In this document: piece by piece, positions 20,626 through 30,942 of the stretch
How positions within the stretch are numbered: position 1 is the first letter of the stretch
Layout: every line of letters starts with the position of its first letter
From: Allofrancisella frigidaquae
GTDB taxonomy: Bacteria; Pseudomonadota; Gammaproteobacteria; Francisellales; Francisellaceae
Direction of reading: 5' to 3'
Length of the DNA: 64,000 nucleotides
Assembly: GCF_012222825.1 (NCBI RefSeq)
Contig: NZ_CP038017.1
Coordinates: 1,364,001 to 1,428,000, forward strand
Program-made: the position numbers and the translations under genes
The notes under the pieces: model-generated
Told to the model about the DNA's origin: nothing
Database searches by the model: none
The model's input: the letters and a program-made list of their open reading frames with translations, nothing else

Positions 20626-21810
20626 TTACTCAATAATTTTAGCAACAACACCAGCACCTACAGTTCTACCACCTTCACGGATAGCGAAACGTAAACCCTC
20701 ATCCATTGCAATTGGGTTAATTAGAGTTATAACCATCTTAATGTTATCACCAGGCATAACCATCTCTACACCTTCCGGTAGCTCAACAGCACCAGTAATA
20801 TCTGTAGTACGGAAATAGAACTGTGGTCTATAGCCTTTAAAGAATGGAGTATGTCTACCACCTTCTTCTTTAGAAAGCACATAAACTTCAGCTTCAAACT
20901 TAGTGTGAGGCTTAATTGAACCTGGCTTACATAATACTTGTCCACGCTCAACATCGTCTCTCTTAAGACCACGAACTAGAATACCAACGTTATCTCCAGC
21001 TTCCCCTCTATCTAGAAGCTTACGGAACATCTCCACACCAGTTACTGTAGTTTTTTGAGTAGGACGAATACCTACAACCTCAACTTCATCACCAACGTTT
21101 ATAACACCACGCTCAATACGTCCAGTTACAACTGTACCACGACCTGAAATAGAGAACACGTCTTCAATTGGTAAAATAAATGGCTTATCAGTATCACGCT
21201 CAGGAGCTGGAATATAGTCATCCATAGCTTGAACTAGCTCAACGATCTTCTCAACGTACTTCTCATCACCTTCTAAAGCCTTAAGAGCTGAACCCATAAT
21301 AATAGGAGTATCATCACCAGGGAACTCATACTGATCTAAAAGCTCACGCACTTCCATTTCTACAAGCTCTAATAACTCTTCGTCATCAACCATATCACAC
21401 TTGTTTAAGAAAACTACGATATATGGTACACCAACCTGACGAGAAAGTAGAATATGCTCACGAGTTTGCGGCATAGGACCATCAGCAGCAGAACATACTA
21501 AGATAGCACCATCCATCTGAGCAGCACCAGTAATCATGTTTTTAACATAATCCGCGTGTCCTGGACAGTCAACATGAGCATAGTGTCTATTTGGAGACTC
21601 ATACTCTACGTGAGAAGTGTTAATAGTAATACCACGTGCTTTTTCTTCTGGTGCATTATCAATCTCATCAAACCTACGAGCAGAGCCACCGTTTTTTTCA
21701 GCCATTACCTTAGTGATAGCTGCAGTAAGAGTAGTTTTACCATGATCAACGTGACCAATTGTACCTACGTTTACGTGCGGCTTCGAACGTTCAAATTTTT
21801 CTTTAGCCAT
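20626..21810 (-). CDS. tuf: elongation factor Tu
   Basis: EF-Tu carries aminoacyl-tRNA to the ribosome. The 394-residue protein starts [20 protein letters not shown]. GTPase motifs are all present: GHVDHGKT (G1), DCPGH (G3) and NKCD (G4). The C-terminal barrel ends [11 protein letters not shown]. An in-frame extension of 12 residues upstream lacks support. The gene is co-transcribed with three tRNA genes upstream and with tRNA-Trp downstream. Only one tuf is seen in this window. Confidence 0.98.
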   Translation of the reverse strand: MAKEKFERSKPHVNVGTIGHVDHGKTTLTAAITKVMAEKNGGSARRFDEIDNAPEEKARGITINTSHVEYESPNRHYAHVDCPGHADYVKNMITGAAQMDGAILVCSAADGPMPQTREHILLSRQVGVPYIVVFLNKCDMVDDEELLELVEMEVRELLDQYEFPGDDTPIIMGSALKALEGDEKYVEKIVELVQAMDDYIPAPERDTDKPFILPIEDVFSISGRGTVVTGRIERGVINVGDEVEVVGIRPTQKTTVTGVEMFRKLLDRGEAGDNVGILVRGLKRDDVERGQVLCKPGSIKPHTKFEAEVYVLSKEEGGRHTPFFKGYRPQFYFRTTDITGAVELPEGVEMVMPGDNIKMVITLINPIAMDEGLRFAIREGGRTVGAGVVAKIIE

Positions 21811-21859
21811 TCTTTTATTACTCCATTTTTTTTCAACAAAAAACAAAAAACCAATAATA

Positions 21860-21935
<76 letters not shown>

Positions 21936-21960
21936 TTAAATTTTATAACCACGTTTAGGG

Positions 21961-22034
21961 TGGAGCGGGTGATGGGAATCGAACCCACGCTATCGGCTTG
22001 GAAGGCCGAAGTTCTACCATTGAACTACACCCGC
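21961..22034 (-). tRNA. tRNA-Gly (TCC)
   Basis: A 74-base gene with acceptor GCGGGTG/CACCCGC, anticodon TCC between CGGC and GCCG arms, and encoded CCA. It lies one base from the end of the tRNA-Tyr gene, an extremely short spacer that leaves little room for separate processing sites. Confidence 0.96.
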
Positions 22035-22035
22035 A

Positions 22036-22120
22036 TGGTGGAGGGAGCAGGATTCGAACCTGCGAAGGCTGAGCCGTCAGATTTACAGTCTGATCCCTTT
22101 GGCCGCTCGGGAATCCCTCC
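22036..22120 (-). tRNA. tRNA-Tyr (GTA)
   Basis: An 85-base class II tRNA with a long variable arm, anticodon GTA between TCAGA and TCTGA arms, acceptor GGAGGGA/TCCCTCC and encoded CCA. It is first in the tRNA-Tyr/Gly/Thr-tuf transcript and lies 12 bases after the predicted transcription start. Confidence 0.96.
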
Positions 22121-22138
22121 CCTAAAACTTTCTAGAAT

Positions 22139-22167
22139 ACTATAAAGTCTATTTGAATAAAAATCAA
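22139..22167 (-). promoter_or_regulatory. promoter of the tRNA-tuf operon
   Basis: On the minus strand, -35 TTGATT (22162-22167) and -10 TATAGT (22139-22144) are separated by exactly 17 bp. The predicted start near 22132 is about 12 bases before the tRNA-Tyr 5' end. The -35 box shares bases with the T-tract and stem of the upstream terminator. Confidence 0.75.
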
Positions 22168-22182
22168 GCTTTTTGTGCTTGA
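22159..22182 (-). terminator. intrinsic terminator of the glpKDF-mscS operon
   Basis: On the minus strand, TCAAGC (22177-22182) and GCTTGA (22164-22169) form a 6-bp stem with a 7-base loop, and TTTTT follows at 22159-22163. It lies 110 bases after the mscS-like stop. The terminator arm overlaps the -35 element of the tRNA promoter. Confidence 0.75.
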
Positions 22183-22291
22183 ATCTATAAAGCTTTTTAA
22201 GAAAATAACTACTTTAAAATTTTTCTTAAAGAACTAATCACATACTACTACGTTTAAAAATTAATGTAAATATTATTTTGCTATAAAAGGC

Positions 22292-22777
22292 TTATTTACT
22301 AGAAAACCTAGTAATTACTTTTGACATAACCATATTATTTACAATCACAATCTCATCACCAGTTTCGCTACTAAGCTTTGTATACAAAAAGCCTATAGAT
22401 TTAACAGCACCTACTGAGCCCCCTATATCAACATTATCACCAATCTCAAAGGGTTTACTAAAAGCAAGCATTATGCCAGAGGCGAAAATACTATAAGATG
22501 CCTTTAAAGACATTGATATACCAAAAACGATACCTGTCAAAACACCAGTTATAGGAGAAATTGGGACACCTAATTTTGCCAAAGCTACCACAACAACTAA
22601 AATTAAAAAAATTACATAGATTAAACTTGCTAGAAACTGAGAGACTGTATTGTCATACTTTTTTAACAAGTTATAAGTTAATGATTTAACATACTTGGAT
22701 AAGAGTAAACCTGCCACTAGTATAACCAGTGCTACAACCGCATTAGTCCAAAAAAAATTGTCAAAATACTTAATCAT
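22292..22777 (-). CDS. C-terminally short MscS-family mechanosensitive channel
   Basis: This 161-residue inner-membrane protein aligns by eye with the pore and beta domain of MscS. Three transmembrane segments lie at about 10-28, 46-66 and 74-105. They are followed by the MscS pore/beta signature with [18 protein letters not shown] and [20 protein letters not shown]. It then stops, so the C-terminal alpha/beta vestibule domain of the roughly 286-residue Escherichia coli protein is absent. There is no sign of frame loss after the stop, so a natural short form is likely. It overlaps the upstream membrane-protein gene by 8 bases and is last in the glpK-glpD-glpF operon, which suggests osmotic relief during glycerol flux. 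Confidence 0.75.
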   Translation of the reverse strand: MIKYFDNFFWTNAVVALVILVAGLLLSKYVKSLTYNLLKKYDNTVSQFLASLIYVIFLILVVVVALAKLGVPISPITGVLTGIVFGISMSLKASYSIFASGIMLAFSKPFEIGDNVDIGGSVGAVKSIGFLYTKLSSETGDEIVIVNNMVMSKVITRFSSK

Positions 22778-23477
22778 TTACTCTCCTCCTATTATAAACT
22801 CTCTTTGCTTTGATAAGTATGCAGATTGACATTATACTTATAATAGTTGAAATAATAGCTAGCATCATCGTTTCAACGGTTATAGACTCATCTGTAATAA
22901 GTGATAATATGTAATAAACAGAAACCATATCTTCAATTATAAACAAAGCCATGCATATTGCAAAAACATATATACATACCACAAACCTAAATAAAAATGC
23001 TGTTAATCCAAGTAGTAATAATACAGGATAAACAATTATCTGTAACGCTTCTATAAATAGCTGACTGGCATCATAAATACACTCAAAATTATAATCAACA
23101 GTCAAAACATAAATGATTGAAAACACAATAAAGCTTGTCAAAAACATTGGTGTATCGTTATTTATAAGCTTATCATTAAAGATAATTTCCTCACCCTTAG
23201 ATTTTGAGAACAATAAACCCACCACTGTCAAAAACCCAGCACCTGAAATAAAACCATCGTAAGAAAAAGTATTTTCCAAATATAAACGGTGAATAACGTA
23301 CCCATATCCGCCTAAAACCACTAGAAAAATAGCAAAGCAACTCCAAAATGCTACACCCCAATTTTTCTTGTACATGAAGATTTGGGCTAAAATAACACAA
23401 CAAAAGAATAGTAAGATAGATAAAATAAGTCTTAAAAACTCATCACCAAACATAGGCACATATGTAAAATCACACAT
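22770..23477 (-). CDS. multi-pass membrane protein of unknown function in the glp operon
   Basis: I do not recognise this 235-residue protein. It has about seven hydrophobic segments, near residues 14-34, 42-63, 76-90, 110-127, 143-163, 165-190 and 203-223, and a basic tail ([13 protein letters not shown]). It is cysteine-rich for the window. It starts 5 bases after glpF and overlaps the short mscS-like gene by 8 bases, so translation of the two is probably coupled. A joint role with the channel in the inner membrane is inferred from position only. Confidence 0.6.
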   Translation of the reverse strand: MCDFTYVPMFGDEFLRLILSILLFFCCVILAQIFMYKKNWGVAFWSCFAIFLVVLGGYGYVIHRLYLENTFSYDGFISGAGFLTVVGLLFSKSKGEEIIFNDKLINNDTPMFLTSFIVFSIIYVLTVDYNFECIYDASQLFIEALQIIVYPVLLLLGLTAFLFRFVVCIYVFAICMALFIIEDMVSVYYILSLITDESITVETMMLAIISTIISIMSICILIKAKRVYNRRRVND

Positions 23478-23482
23478 TTATT

Positions 23483-24247
23483 CTAAAGTGCCCCTTGTGC
23501 TTTCAATAACAGATAAAAGACCGTTGCTATTACACTACCAACAACAGGACCTAGAATTGGTACCCATGCGTAACTCCAGTGAGATGAACCTTTACTCTGT
23601 ATAGGCATAACAGTATGAAACAATCTTGGACCAAAATCTCTAGCTGGATTAATAGCATACCCAGTAGTACCACCTAAAGATAAACCTATAGCCATAACGA
23701 CAAATGCCACTGGGATACCGCCTAAAGCTCCCATATTAATTGCATAAGCTGTTGTTATATTAGAACCTCCAACCTGTATTACAACCCCATGCATAGCTAA
23801 TATAGCAAACACTAACACAAAGGTTCCTATAACCTCACTCATAAAATTAGAAGGTAGATGTTTAATCGCTGGAGACGTGCAAAATGTCGCCAATTTTAAA
23901 TCGGCATCAGTTGTAGCAGAATAGTGAGGATAATACATAATCCATACCAGAAATTGACCAATCATAGCACCCATAACTTGGCAAATAACATAAGGGACTA
24001 CCCAGTTCCATGAGAATTTCCCAGCTATTGCTAGTGAAAGTGTAACAGCTGGATTCATATGAGCCCCACTAATAGGGCCAGCTACCAAGACACCTATAAA
24101 AACAGCAAGTCCCCAAGCAAAAGCAATAACAATCCAGCCACTGTTATGTGATTTTGTCTTATTTAAAACTACACCTGCAACTACGCCATTACCCAAAAGG
24201 ATAAGAATCATAGTTCCTACAATTTCTGCTACACATGCTGCCAACAT
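23483..24247 (-). CDS. glpF: glycerol uptake facilitator (aquaglyceroporin)
   Basis: GlpF is an inner-membrane channel for glycerol. The 254-residue protein has six transmembrane helices and two half-helix motifs, both intact: GAHMNPAVTLSLA and GYAINPARDFGPRLF. The Asp after the second NPA is typical of glycerol-conducting members rather than strict aquaporins. It lies 8 bases after glpD and 5 before the unknown membrane gene. Confidence 0.92.
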   Translation of the reverse strand: MLAACVAEIVGTMILILLGNGVVAGVVLNKTKSHNSGWIVIAFAWGLAVFIGVLVAGPISGAHMNPAVTLSLAIAGKFSWNWVVPYVICQVMGAMIGQFLVWIMYYPHYSATTDADLKLATFCTSPAIKHLPSNFMSEVIGTFVLVFAILAMHGVVIQVGGSNITTAYAINMGALGGIPVAFVVMAIGLSLGGTTGYAINPARDFGPRLFHTVMPIQSKGSSHWSYAWVPILGPVVGSVIATVFYLLLKAQGAL

Positions 24248-24255
24248 AATTAGTC

Positions 24256-25788
24256 CTACCTAAATAATTCCTGCACATCAAAATTTTTAGAAAACTCTAT
24301 AAACTCCTCTACCTGCTCACTCTGCCAAGCTTTATCTTTTCCAAGCTCTTTAGCCATAAGCTCAGCGACTATAGGCGCTGCTTTGATACTTGCTTTAATA
24401 TCTAAAAAAGCAGCTCGTGTACGCCTCGCTAACACATCTTCAACTGTTTTAGCTTTTTCACTTCTTACATGGTAAACGACTTCTGCCTGATAGTATGGCA
24501 AATCGCTATGCAATAGTTCATAGTTATTCATTTCTTGCTGAATTGCTTTAATATCATCAGCATTTTTTCCATAAACTTTTAGTGGATAACTCTCTTTAGA
24601 CTCAACAGCATCAATCAATAATTCTTCAGAGGTTTTAGAAGGTTTTTGCGCAATTTTACCACTTTCCATATAATCTAAAGTGTCCTGCCCCATACGTCTA
24701 AATATAGTCCACTTACCTCCTACTACCGTAATCAAACCGTCTGCAGACTCAATAATCTCATGCTTGCGAGAAATATTGGCCGTTTTTTTATTTCTTTTAG
24801 GCGAAACTAACGGACGCTGACCACAGTATACTGACTTTATATCTGCAATAGTTGCTTTTTGCTTAGCGTATTGGTTAAAGGTTTCTAAAATAAACTCAAT
24901 TTCTTGTTTATCGGCTTTTGGTTCAATATTGGGAACCTCTTTTTTAATATCCGTAGTACCAACTATCAAATGGTCATGCCACGGCAAAATAAATAACACT
25001 CTACCATCCTCTGTTTCTGGGATTAAAATTGCATGCTTGGTTGGAAACTTCTCTCGATCAAAAACTATATGGGTTCCTTGAGCAACTGAAACGTATTTAT
25101 GAGCCTCTTTTCGCCCTGCTAAGCTTATAATAGTATCACAAAAAGTCCCTGTAGCATTAATAATATGACTTGCTTTAAATTCTCTTCTTTCCTGAGTTAA
25201 TGTATCGGTAGCTACCACAGTGTCTAATTTTGAATCTGTTGAACTATAAATTTTTTCAACTTTATGATAATTTAAAGCTACACCACCCTTTGATTCAAAA
25301 GTTTTCATTAAAGAGATCAAAAGTCTAGTATCATCAAACTGACCATCATAATACACCAAACTTTTTTTAAGTTTAGAGCTTTCTATATTTGGTAGCTCTG
25401 CTAAAGTTTGTTGCTTGTTTAGATTATAGCTCTTACCAATCTTGTATTTACCTGACAAAAACTCATATAACTTAACTCCTATTGTGTATTTAATAGTTTC
25501 AAAATAACTACGTGTAGGAATAAGATAAGATTGTTTATAAGTCAAATGAGGAGCGTTATGTAAAAATGAAAACCTTTCTTCCAAACCTTCTTTTACAAGT
25601 GCAAAATCAAAATTTTCTAAATACCTCAAGCCACCGTGAATAAGCTTAGTAGACTTTGAAGATGTTCCTTTACCAAAATCATATGCTTCCAAAAGTAAAG
25701 TTTTATAGCCACGTGAAACAGCTTCTATAGCACACCCAAACCCAGTTGCGCCACCACCAATTATTATTATGTCGTAATTATTCTCCAT
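24256..25788 (-). CDS. glpD: aerobic glycerol-3-phosphate dehydrogenase
   Basis: GlpD oxidises glycerol 3-phosphate to dihydroxyacetone phosphate and passes electrons to quinone at the inner membrane. The 510-residue protein starts with the FAD dinucleotide fold YDIIIIGGGATGFGCAIEA and shows GTSSKSTKLIHGGLRYLENF, the DAO/GlpD signature. A C-terminal domain of about 120 residues follows (VYHVRSEKAKTVEDVLARRT). It lies between glpK (1-base spacing) and glpF. Confidence 0.94.
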   Translation of the reverse strand: MENNYDIIIIGGGATGFGCAIEAVSRGYKTLLLEAYDFGKGTSSKSTKLIHGGLRYLENFDFALVKEGLEERFSFLHNAPHLTYKQSYLIPTRSYFETIKYTIGVKLYEFLSGKYKIGKSYNLNKQQTLAELPNIESSKLKKSLVYYDGQFDDTRLLISLMKTFESKGGVALNYHKVEKIYSSTDSKLDTVVATDTLTQERREFKASHIINATGTFCDTIISLAGRKEAHKYVSVAQGTHIVFDREKFPTKHAILIPETEDGRVLFILPWHDHLIVGTTDIKKEVPNIEPKADKQEIEFILETFNQYAKQKATIADIKSVYCGQRPLVSPKRNKKTANISRKHEIIESADGLITVVGGKWTIFRRMGQDTLDYMESGKIAQKPSKTSEELLIDAVESKESYPLKVYGKNADDIKAIQQEMNNYELLHSDLPYYQAEVVYHVRSEKAKTVEDVLARRTRAAFLDIKASIKAAPIVAELMAKELGKDKAWQSEQVEEFIEFSKNFDVQELFR

Positions 25789-25789
25789 T

Positions 25790-27289
25790 TTATTCAGCCC
25801 AAGCCTTACTTCTTTCTACTGCCTTTTTCCAACCCTTATAGTCATGAGCAACTGTTTTAGGATCTTTTTGTGGCTCAAAGATTTTCTCGGTAGTCAATAT
25901 AGTTTTCAGCTCTTCTTTATTTTCCCAAAAGCCAACTGCTAGACCTGCTAAAAAAACTGCTCCTAAACCCGTAATTTCATTGATTTTTGGTTTTGAAATT
26001 TCAGACTGAAGAATATCTGACTGGAATTGCATTAAGAAATTATTCTGCACCGCTCCACCATCTACACGTAAGCCAGCTAAATCTAATCCTGTATCATCTT
26101 TCATACAATCTAAAACGGCTTTTGCTTGGTATGCTATAGCTTCAAGAGCAGCCCTAATAATATGCTCTCTCTTAGTGTCCCTAGTGATACCAACTATAGT
26201 GCCACGAGCATACATATCCCAATATGGAGTACCTAAGCCAACAAATGCAGGTACTAAATATACCCCGTTAGTAGAATCAATTTTGGTTGCATAATACTCA
26301 CTATCTTCTGCTGAACGAATAAGACCCAAACCATCTCTAATCCACTGAATAACAGCTCCTGCAATAAACACACTACCTTCTAAAGCATAAGTTGGTTTAC
26401 CATTTTCACCCCACGCGATAGTTGTTAGAAGCCCAGCATCAGAAAATACTGGCTTATCACCAACATTCATAAGTGCGAAACAGCCCGTGCCATAAGTATT
26501 TTTAGCCATACCCTTCTCAAAACAGCAATGTCCAAACAAAGCAGCATGCTGATCTCCAGCCACGCCAGCTATTGGAATTTTAGCTCCTGCTAGAGTTTTT
26601 TCATCCGTGTAACCGTAGATTTCACTTGAATTTTTCACCTCTGGCAACATAGAAGCTGGAATATCTAAACACTCTAAAATCTTCTTATCCCACTCTAGCG
26701 TATTAATGTTAAAAAGCATAGTACGTGAAGCATTACTATAATCGGTTGCATGGATTTTACCACGCGTCATATTCCAAATAAGCCAAGTATCTATAGTACC
26801 CATTAGAAGCTTACCAGCATTAGCTTTTTCTCTTGCACCCTCAACATTATCTAAAATCCACTTAACTTTTGTACCAGAAAAATATGCATCCACTACTAAG
26901 CCAGTATTTTCTTTAATGTATTTAACTAGTTTCGGATCTTTTTTAATCTCATCACAAATATACGAAGTACGGCGACACTGCCAAACTATAGCATTATAAA
27001 CAGGATCACCAGTTTCTTTATCCCAAACAACAACCGTTTCACGCTGATTTGTGATACCTATGGCTACAATCTGCTCTGGTTTAACTCTTCCAGACTCAAG
27101 AACTTCTCTAACAACACCACTTTGTGTTCCCCATATTTCCATAGGATCATGCTCAACCCAACCACTTTTTGGGTAAATCTGAGTAAACTCTTTCTGAGCA
27201 ATTTTTCTGATATTACCATTTTTATCAAAGATAATTGCTCGTGAACTAGTTGTGCCTTGATCAACAGCTAAAACAAATTTTTCTGACAT
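25790..27289 (-). CDS. glpK: glycerol kinase
   Basis: GlpK phosphorylates glycerol that enters through GlpF. The protein of 499 residues starts [20 protein letters not shown], the FGGY-kinase phosphate-1 motif, and has the GTGCFALMN and [16 protein letters not shown] signatures near the end. An upstream in-frame GTG would add five residues without family support, so the ATG is used. It is first in glpK-glpD-glpF-(membrane protein)-(mscS-like) and faces a divergent MFS gene. No glpR is in this window. Confidence 0.95.
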   Translation of the reverse strand: MSEKFVLAVDQGTTSSRAIIFDKNGNIRKIAQKEFTQIYPKSGWVEHDPMEIWGTQSGVVREVLESGRVKPEQIVAIGITNQRETVVVWDKETGDPVYNAIVWQCRRTSYICDEIKKDPKLVKYIKENTGLVVDAYFSGTKVKWILDNVEGAREKANAGKLLMGTIDTWLIWNMTRGKIHATDYSNASRTMLFNINTLEWDKKILECLDIPASMLPEVKNSSEIYGYTDEKTLAGAKIPIAGVAGDQHAALFGHCCFEKGMAKNTYGTGCFALMNVGDKPVFSDAGLLTTIAWGENGKPTYALEGSVFIAGAVIQWIRDGLGLIRSAEDSEYYATKIDSTNGVYLVPAFVGLGTPYWDMYARGTIVGITRDTKREHIIRAALEAIAYQAKAVLDCMKDDTGLDLAGLRVDGGAVQNNFLMQFQSDILQSEISKPKINEITGLGAVFLAGLAVGFWENKEELKTILTTEKIFEPQKDPKTVAHDYKGWKKAVERSKAWAE

Positions 27290-27432
27290 TGTTATTTTCA
27301 ACACTTAGAATTTATATAGAAATTATATATTTAATAGCCCATAGGGTAAATGATGAATTAAAAAAAGTTAATTAGACAATATTGTTATAAAAGTGTAAAT
27401 TTCTAAATTAATAAGAGCATTTTTTTATAAAA

Positions 27433-28635
27433 ATGAAGAACTTCAGAACCTTTATAATACTAGTTATTGGAATAAGCTTTTATTGCTATGAGTTTTTTTT
27501 AAGGATACTAACTGGAGCATACCAAGAACAAATAGTTAACTACTTTAACATAAAAACTCATATTGGCTTTTCATTTTTAATATCTAGTTACAATATAACT
27601 TACCTTATAATGCAAATACCAGCTGGTATATTGCTAGATAGATTTGGTAGCAAAAGAATTTTAATCACAGCAACTTTAGTGTGTGGTGCTGGTAACATAC
27701 TATTTATAGCTGGAGGTTTTAATTTAGCTATAGCTGGTAGACTGTTAGTAGGTATTGGGTCATCATTTGCATTTATAGGAGTTCTAAAACTAACTCTAGA
27801 GAATTTTAACCCCAAATACTTTAGCTTCATAACAAGCATTATAATATCGTTAGGAACCTTAGCTGCTGCTTTTTCACAAAACATTAGCGTGCTTATATCC
27901 AACTATAATACTTCTTGGATAAATGTTTTTGTATACTCCGGTATGTTTGCACTACCATTAGCTATATTGTTTCAAATATTTTCACCTAAAGAAGTACAAA
28001 CTGTAAAACTGATGCCAAAATTTAGACAAATTTATAGCGCCAGTAAAAATTTAATAAAAGATAAAAAGCTTTGGGTTAATGCAACTTGGGCAGGCTTGAT
28101 ATATATACCGACTGTGGTTTTAACCTCGCAATATGGAATTTTATATTTTAAACAAGCATATGGTTTTGGTGATATACTTGCAACAGCATTGATAACTTCA
28201 ATATTTATAGGTTGGGTTATTTTCTCTCCAATAAAAACTCTATTAGCTGATAAATTTGATACAACAAAAGTCATCAATGTTTGCATTTTAGGAGCTATAA
28301 CAACCGTTATTGTCATAAACTTTGAAATATTAAAAAACTATACGATATTCTTAGTTTTTATTTTTGGTGCATTTTCTGCCTCACAAGTTTTAGTATGGTA
28401 TTTTTTTAATAAAATATGTCCTCAGAATTTTGCCGCTATAGGGATTGCTATCACAAATATGCTAATTACCTTAGTCACTGAAGTTGGTCAATTAACAGTT
28501 GGTTTATCGATCGATATAGGAAATGTCATAAACCTAGCACCTAAAACAAGTATAAGTGTATGCTTAGTTACTTCACTAATACTAGGAGCTATAGTTTTTA
28601 AAAAACTCAACATAAAAGATAAAGCTATACCTTGA
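27433..28635 (+). CDS. MFS transporter (Fpt/Pht-like)
   Basis: This 400-residue inner-membrane carrier has about 12 transmembrane segments. The MFS motif A loop is present as GILLDRFGSKRIL. The opening YCYEFFLRILTGAYQ is of the kind seen in Francisella phagosomal transporters related to Legionella Pht proteins, which import amino acids or nucleosides. A second member of this type lies at 53860. The substrate is not readable. It is divergent from glpK and overlaps the 3' end of uvrD by 11 bases. Confidence 0.75.
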   Translation: MKNFRTFIILVIGISFYCYEFFLRILTGAYQEQIVNYFNIKTHIGFSFLISSYNITYLIMQIPAGILLDRFGSKRILITATLVCGAGNILFIAGGFNLAIAGRLLVGIGSSFAFIGVLKLTLENFNPKYFSFITSIIISLGTLAAAFSQNISVLISNYNTSWINVFVYSGMFALPLAILFQIFSPKEVQTVKLMPKFRQIYSASKNLIKDKKLWVNATWAGLIYIPTVVLTSQYGILYFKQAYGFGDILATALITSIFIGWVIFSPIKTLLADKFDTTKVINVCILGAITTVIVINFEILKNYTIFLVFIFGAFSASQVLVWYFFNKICPQNFAAIGIAITNMLITLVTEVGQLTVGLSIDIGNVINLAPKTSISVCLVTSLILGAIVFKKLNIKDKAIP

Positions 28636-30844
28636 CTAGATTAGCAATATCTGCCAAAAGAATCTTTTGCCCAACGTCAGGGCCAAAATTTACTGTATAA
28701 AACTCTTTTGTACCTTGAGCTTGTGATTTAATAAAAATACCTTTACCAAAAATTTTATGAAAAACTTTATCTCCAGATTTGAAGATTTTATTAGTGGGAG
28801 AACTTGCTTTTAAAAAATCAAATGGCGAAACACCAAAGTTAGATTTAGCCCTTACTTTAGCTTTAGATAGTTGGTTTTGTTCTTGGCTTAAATGTTCCTC
28901 GTCAATCTCAGCTAAAAACCTAGAACAAACTTGGAAACTACTTCTACCAAAAATATTACGTACCTGAGCGTAACTAATAGTTAGAGACACCATAGCCCTA
29001 GTAATCGCGACATAAAAAAGTCTCCTTTCTTCAGCAAGTTTTTCTTGAAGTCTTTTTGAATGAGAATTATCAAAAGCTTCCTGACTATTAATAACAGCAT
29101 TTGGAGGAAAAACACCCTCTTCTGCAGCAACTATAAACACATGTTTAAACTCTAGGCCTTTTGCCGCATGGATAGTCATCAATTGTATACTATCTACTGA
29201 TTCATCAGCCTGCATTTCACCAGCTTCTAAAACTGCTAAAGATAAAAAATCTTGTAAAATATCACCGTTATCATCAAGCAACTCAATTTGTGGTTCAAAG
29301 TCCTTAGCTGCACTTATTAATTCTTTTAAATTATCTATTTTTTGACGATCTTTTTCTGTATCCTTTTCCTCATAAGAAGCTAAAAGCCCACTTTTTGTAA
29401 TCACGTACTCTAGTAATTTATCTAAACTAAGCTCTTTTATCTGATTAGCGATATCGTCAATTAATTGGATAAAATTTAAAAGCAAACTTGCTGTTCGTTT
29501 TGTTACTAGTTCTTTCTGTATAACTTCTAAAGTTGCTTGCTGATATGATAATGAGTTAATATGAGCAAAATTTCTAATTGTATCTAAAGTTTTATTACCT
29601 ACCCCACGTGTTGGAGTGTTAATGATACGCTCAAAGGCTAAATTATCTGTACTTGTAACTGCTAGTCTTAGGTAAGCCAAAGCATCTTTAACCTCCGCTC
29701 TATCAAAGAATCTAAAACCACCATAAATCCTATATGGAATACTAGCATATATACAACTTTCTTCTAGTACACGAGATAAATAGTTAGAGCGGTACAATAC
29801 CGCAATATCACTATAATTTTCACCATCTTGATGAAGTTTACAGATTTTATCAATTATATATTTGGCTTCTTCTCTTTCATTTACAGCATTGTATACTTGT
29901 ACTTTTTCACCTTCTTCAGCGGAGGACCAAAGTTCTTTGGACATTCTGTTATTATTATTTTTGATGACAGAATTTGCTGCCTTAAGGATATTTTTTGTTG
30001 AGCGGTAATTTTGCTCTAACTTGATTATCTCAACATTGTTTACTTCTTTTACGTAGCTATGGATGTTATCTACTATAGCTCCTCGCCAGCCGTATATTGA
30101 TTGGTCATCATCACCAACAGCCATAATATAATTATCATCCGTCAGCAAAAGCTTTAACCAAAGATACTGTACATGGTTAGTATCTTGAAACTCATCTATA
30201 AGTATATATTTAAATAAATTTTGGTAATATTCTCTTAGTTGAATATTTAAAGAAAATAGCTCATACAAGTAAAGTAATAAATCTGCAAAATCTAAAGCAT
30301 TATCAAGCTGTAATCTCTCTTCATAAGCCTCATAAATACGGTTAAAGTTTGCATCATATTGTCTAGAAAGTTTATTGCTGCGGGTTGCTTGGTCTTTTTG
30401 TTTATTTATAAAGTTTTGAAGTAATTTTGGAGGATATTTTTTATCATCAAGGTCTAAAGATTTTATCACTTTTTTTATAAGTTGAGCTTGCTCTTCTTGA
30501 TCAAGGATTCTAAAGTTTTTATCTAAGCCAAGTTCATGTGAATGCTTACGTAGTAATCTATGGGCTATGCCATGAAAAGTTCCTATCCACATCCCAAATG
30601 TCGAGATTCCAAGCATTTTTTCAACACGCTGCTGAATCTCCTTAGCAGCTTTATTTGTAAATGTAACAGCTAAAATGTTGTCAGCAGCTATACCCTTATC
30701 ATGGCATAGATAAGCTATCCTTGAAGTAAGAACCTTAGTTTTACCACTCCCAGCACCCGCTAAAATAAGGGAATTACGATCTTCAAGTAGTACAGCTTTG
30801 TACTGTTGTGGGTTTAAGCTACCCAAGAAATCTTTTAAAGACAT
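28625..30844 (-). CDS. uvrD: DNA helicase II (UvrD/Rep family)
   Basis: This superfamily 1A 3'-5' helicase works in nucleotide-excision and mismatch repair. The 739-residue protein has the Q motif LNPQQYKAV, Walker A AGAGSGKTKVL, motif II DEFQDTN, the GDDDQSIYGWRGA motif, and the late motifs MTIHAAKGLEF and VAITRA. The C-terminal Tudor-like tail (VFHKIFGKGIF) supports UvrD/PcrA over Rep. Length is typical. Its 3' end overlaps the convergent MFS gene by 11 bases. Confidence 0.9.
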   Translation of the reverse strand: MSLKDFLGSLNPQQYKAVLLEDRNSLILAGAGSGKTKVLTSRIAYLCHDKGIAADNILAVTFTNKAAKEIQQRVEKMLGISTFGMWIGTFHGIAHRLLRKHSHELGLDKNFRILDQEEQAQLIKKVIKSLDLDDKKYPPKLLQNFINKQKDQATRSNKLSRQYDANFNRIYEAYEERLQLDNALDFADLLLYLYELFSLNIQLREYYQNLFKYILIDEFQDTNHVQYLWLKLLLTDDNYIMAVGDDDQSIYGWRGAIVDNIHSYVKEVNNVEIIKLEQNYRSTKNILKAANSVIKNNNNRMSKELWSSAEEGEKVQVYNAVNEREEAKYIIDKICKLHQDGENYSDIAVLYRSNYLSRVLEESCIYASIPYRIYGGFRFFDRAEVKDALAYLRLAVTSTDNLAFERIINTPTRGVGNKTLDTIRNFAHINSLSYQQATLEVIQKELVTKRTASLLLNFIQLIDDIANQIKELSLDKLLEYVITKSGLLASYEEKDTEKDRQKIDNLKELISAAKDFEPQIELLDDNGDILQDFLSLAVLEAGEMQADESVDSIQLMTIHAAKGLEFKHVFIVAAEEGVFPPNAVINSQEAFDNSHSKRLQEKLAEERRLFYVAITRAMVSLTISYAQVRNIFGRSSFQVCSRFLAEIDEEHLSQEQNQLSKAKVRAKSNFGVSPFDFLKASSPTNKIFKSGDKVFHKIFGKGIFIKSQAQGTKEFYTVNFGPDVGQKILLADIANLVKV

Positions 30845-30942
30845 TAGAAAAAAATTATTTTATTAATGGAGATATTTTAGCAGAAAAGAAGTCCTTATAA
30901 AAAGTAAATAGGTATTCACTAAACTAAGCTTTTCATATGTGA

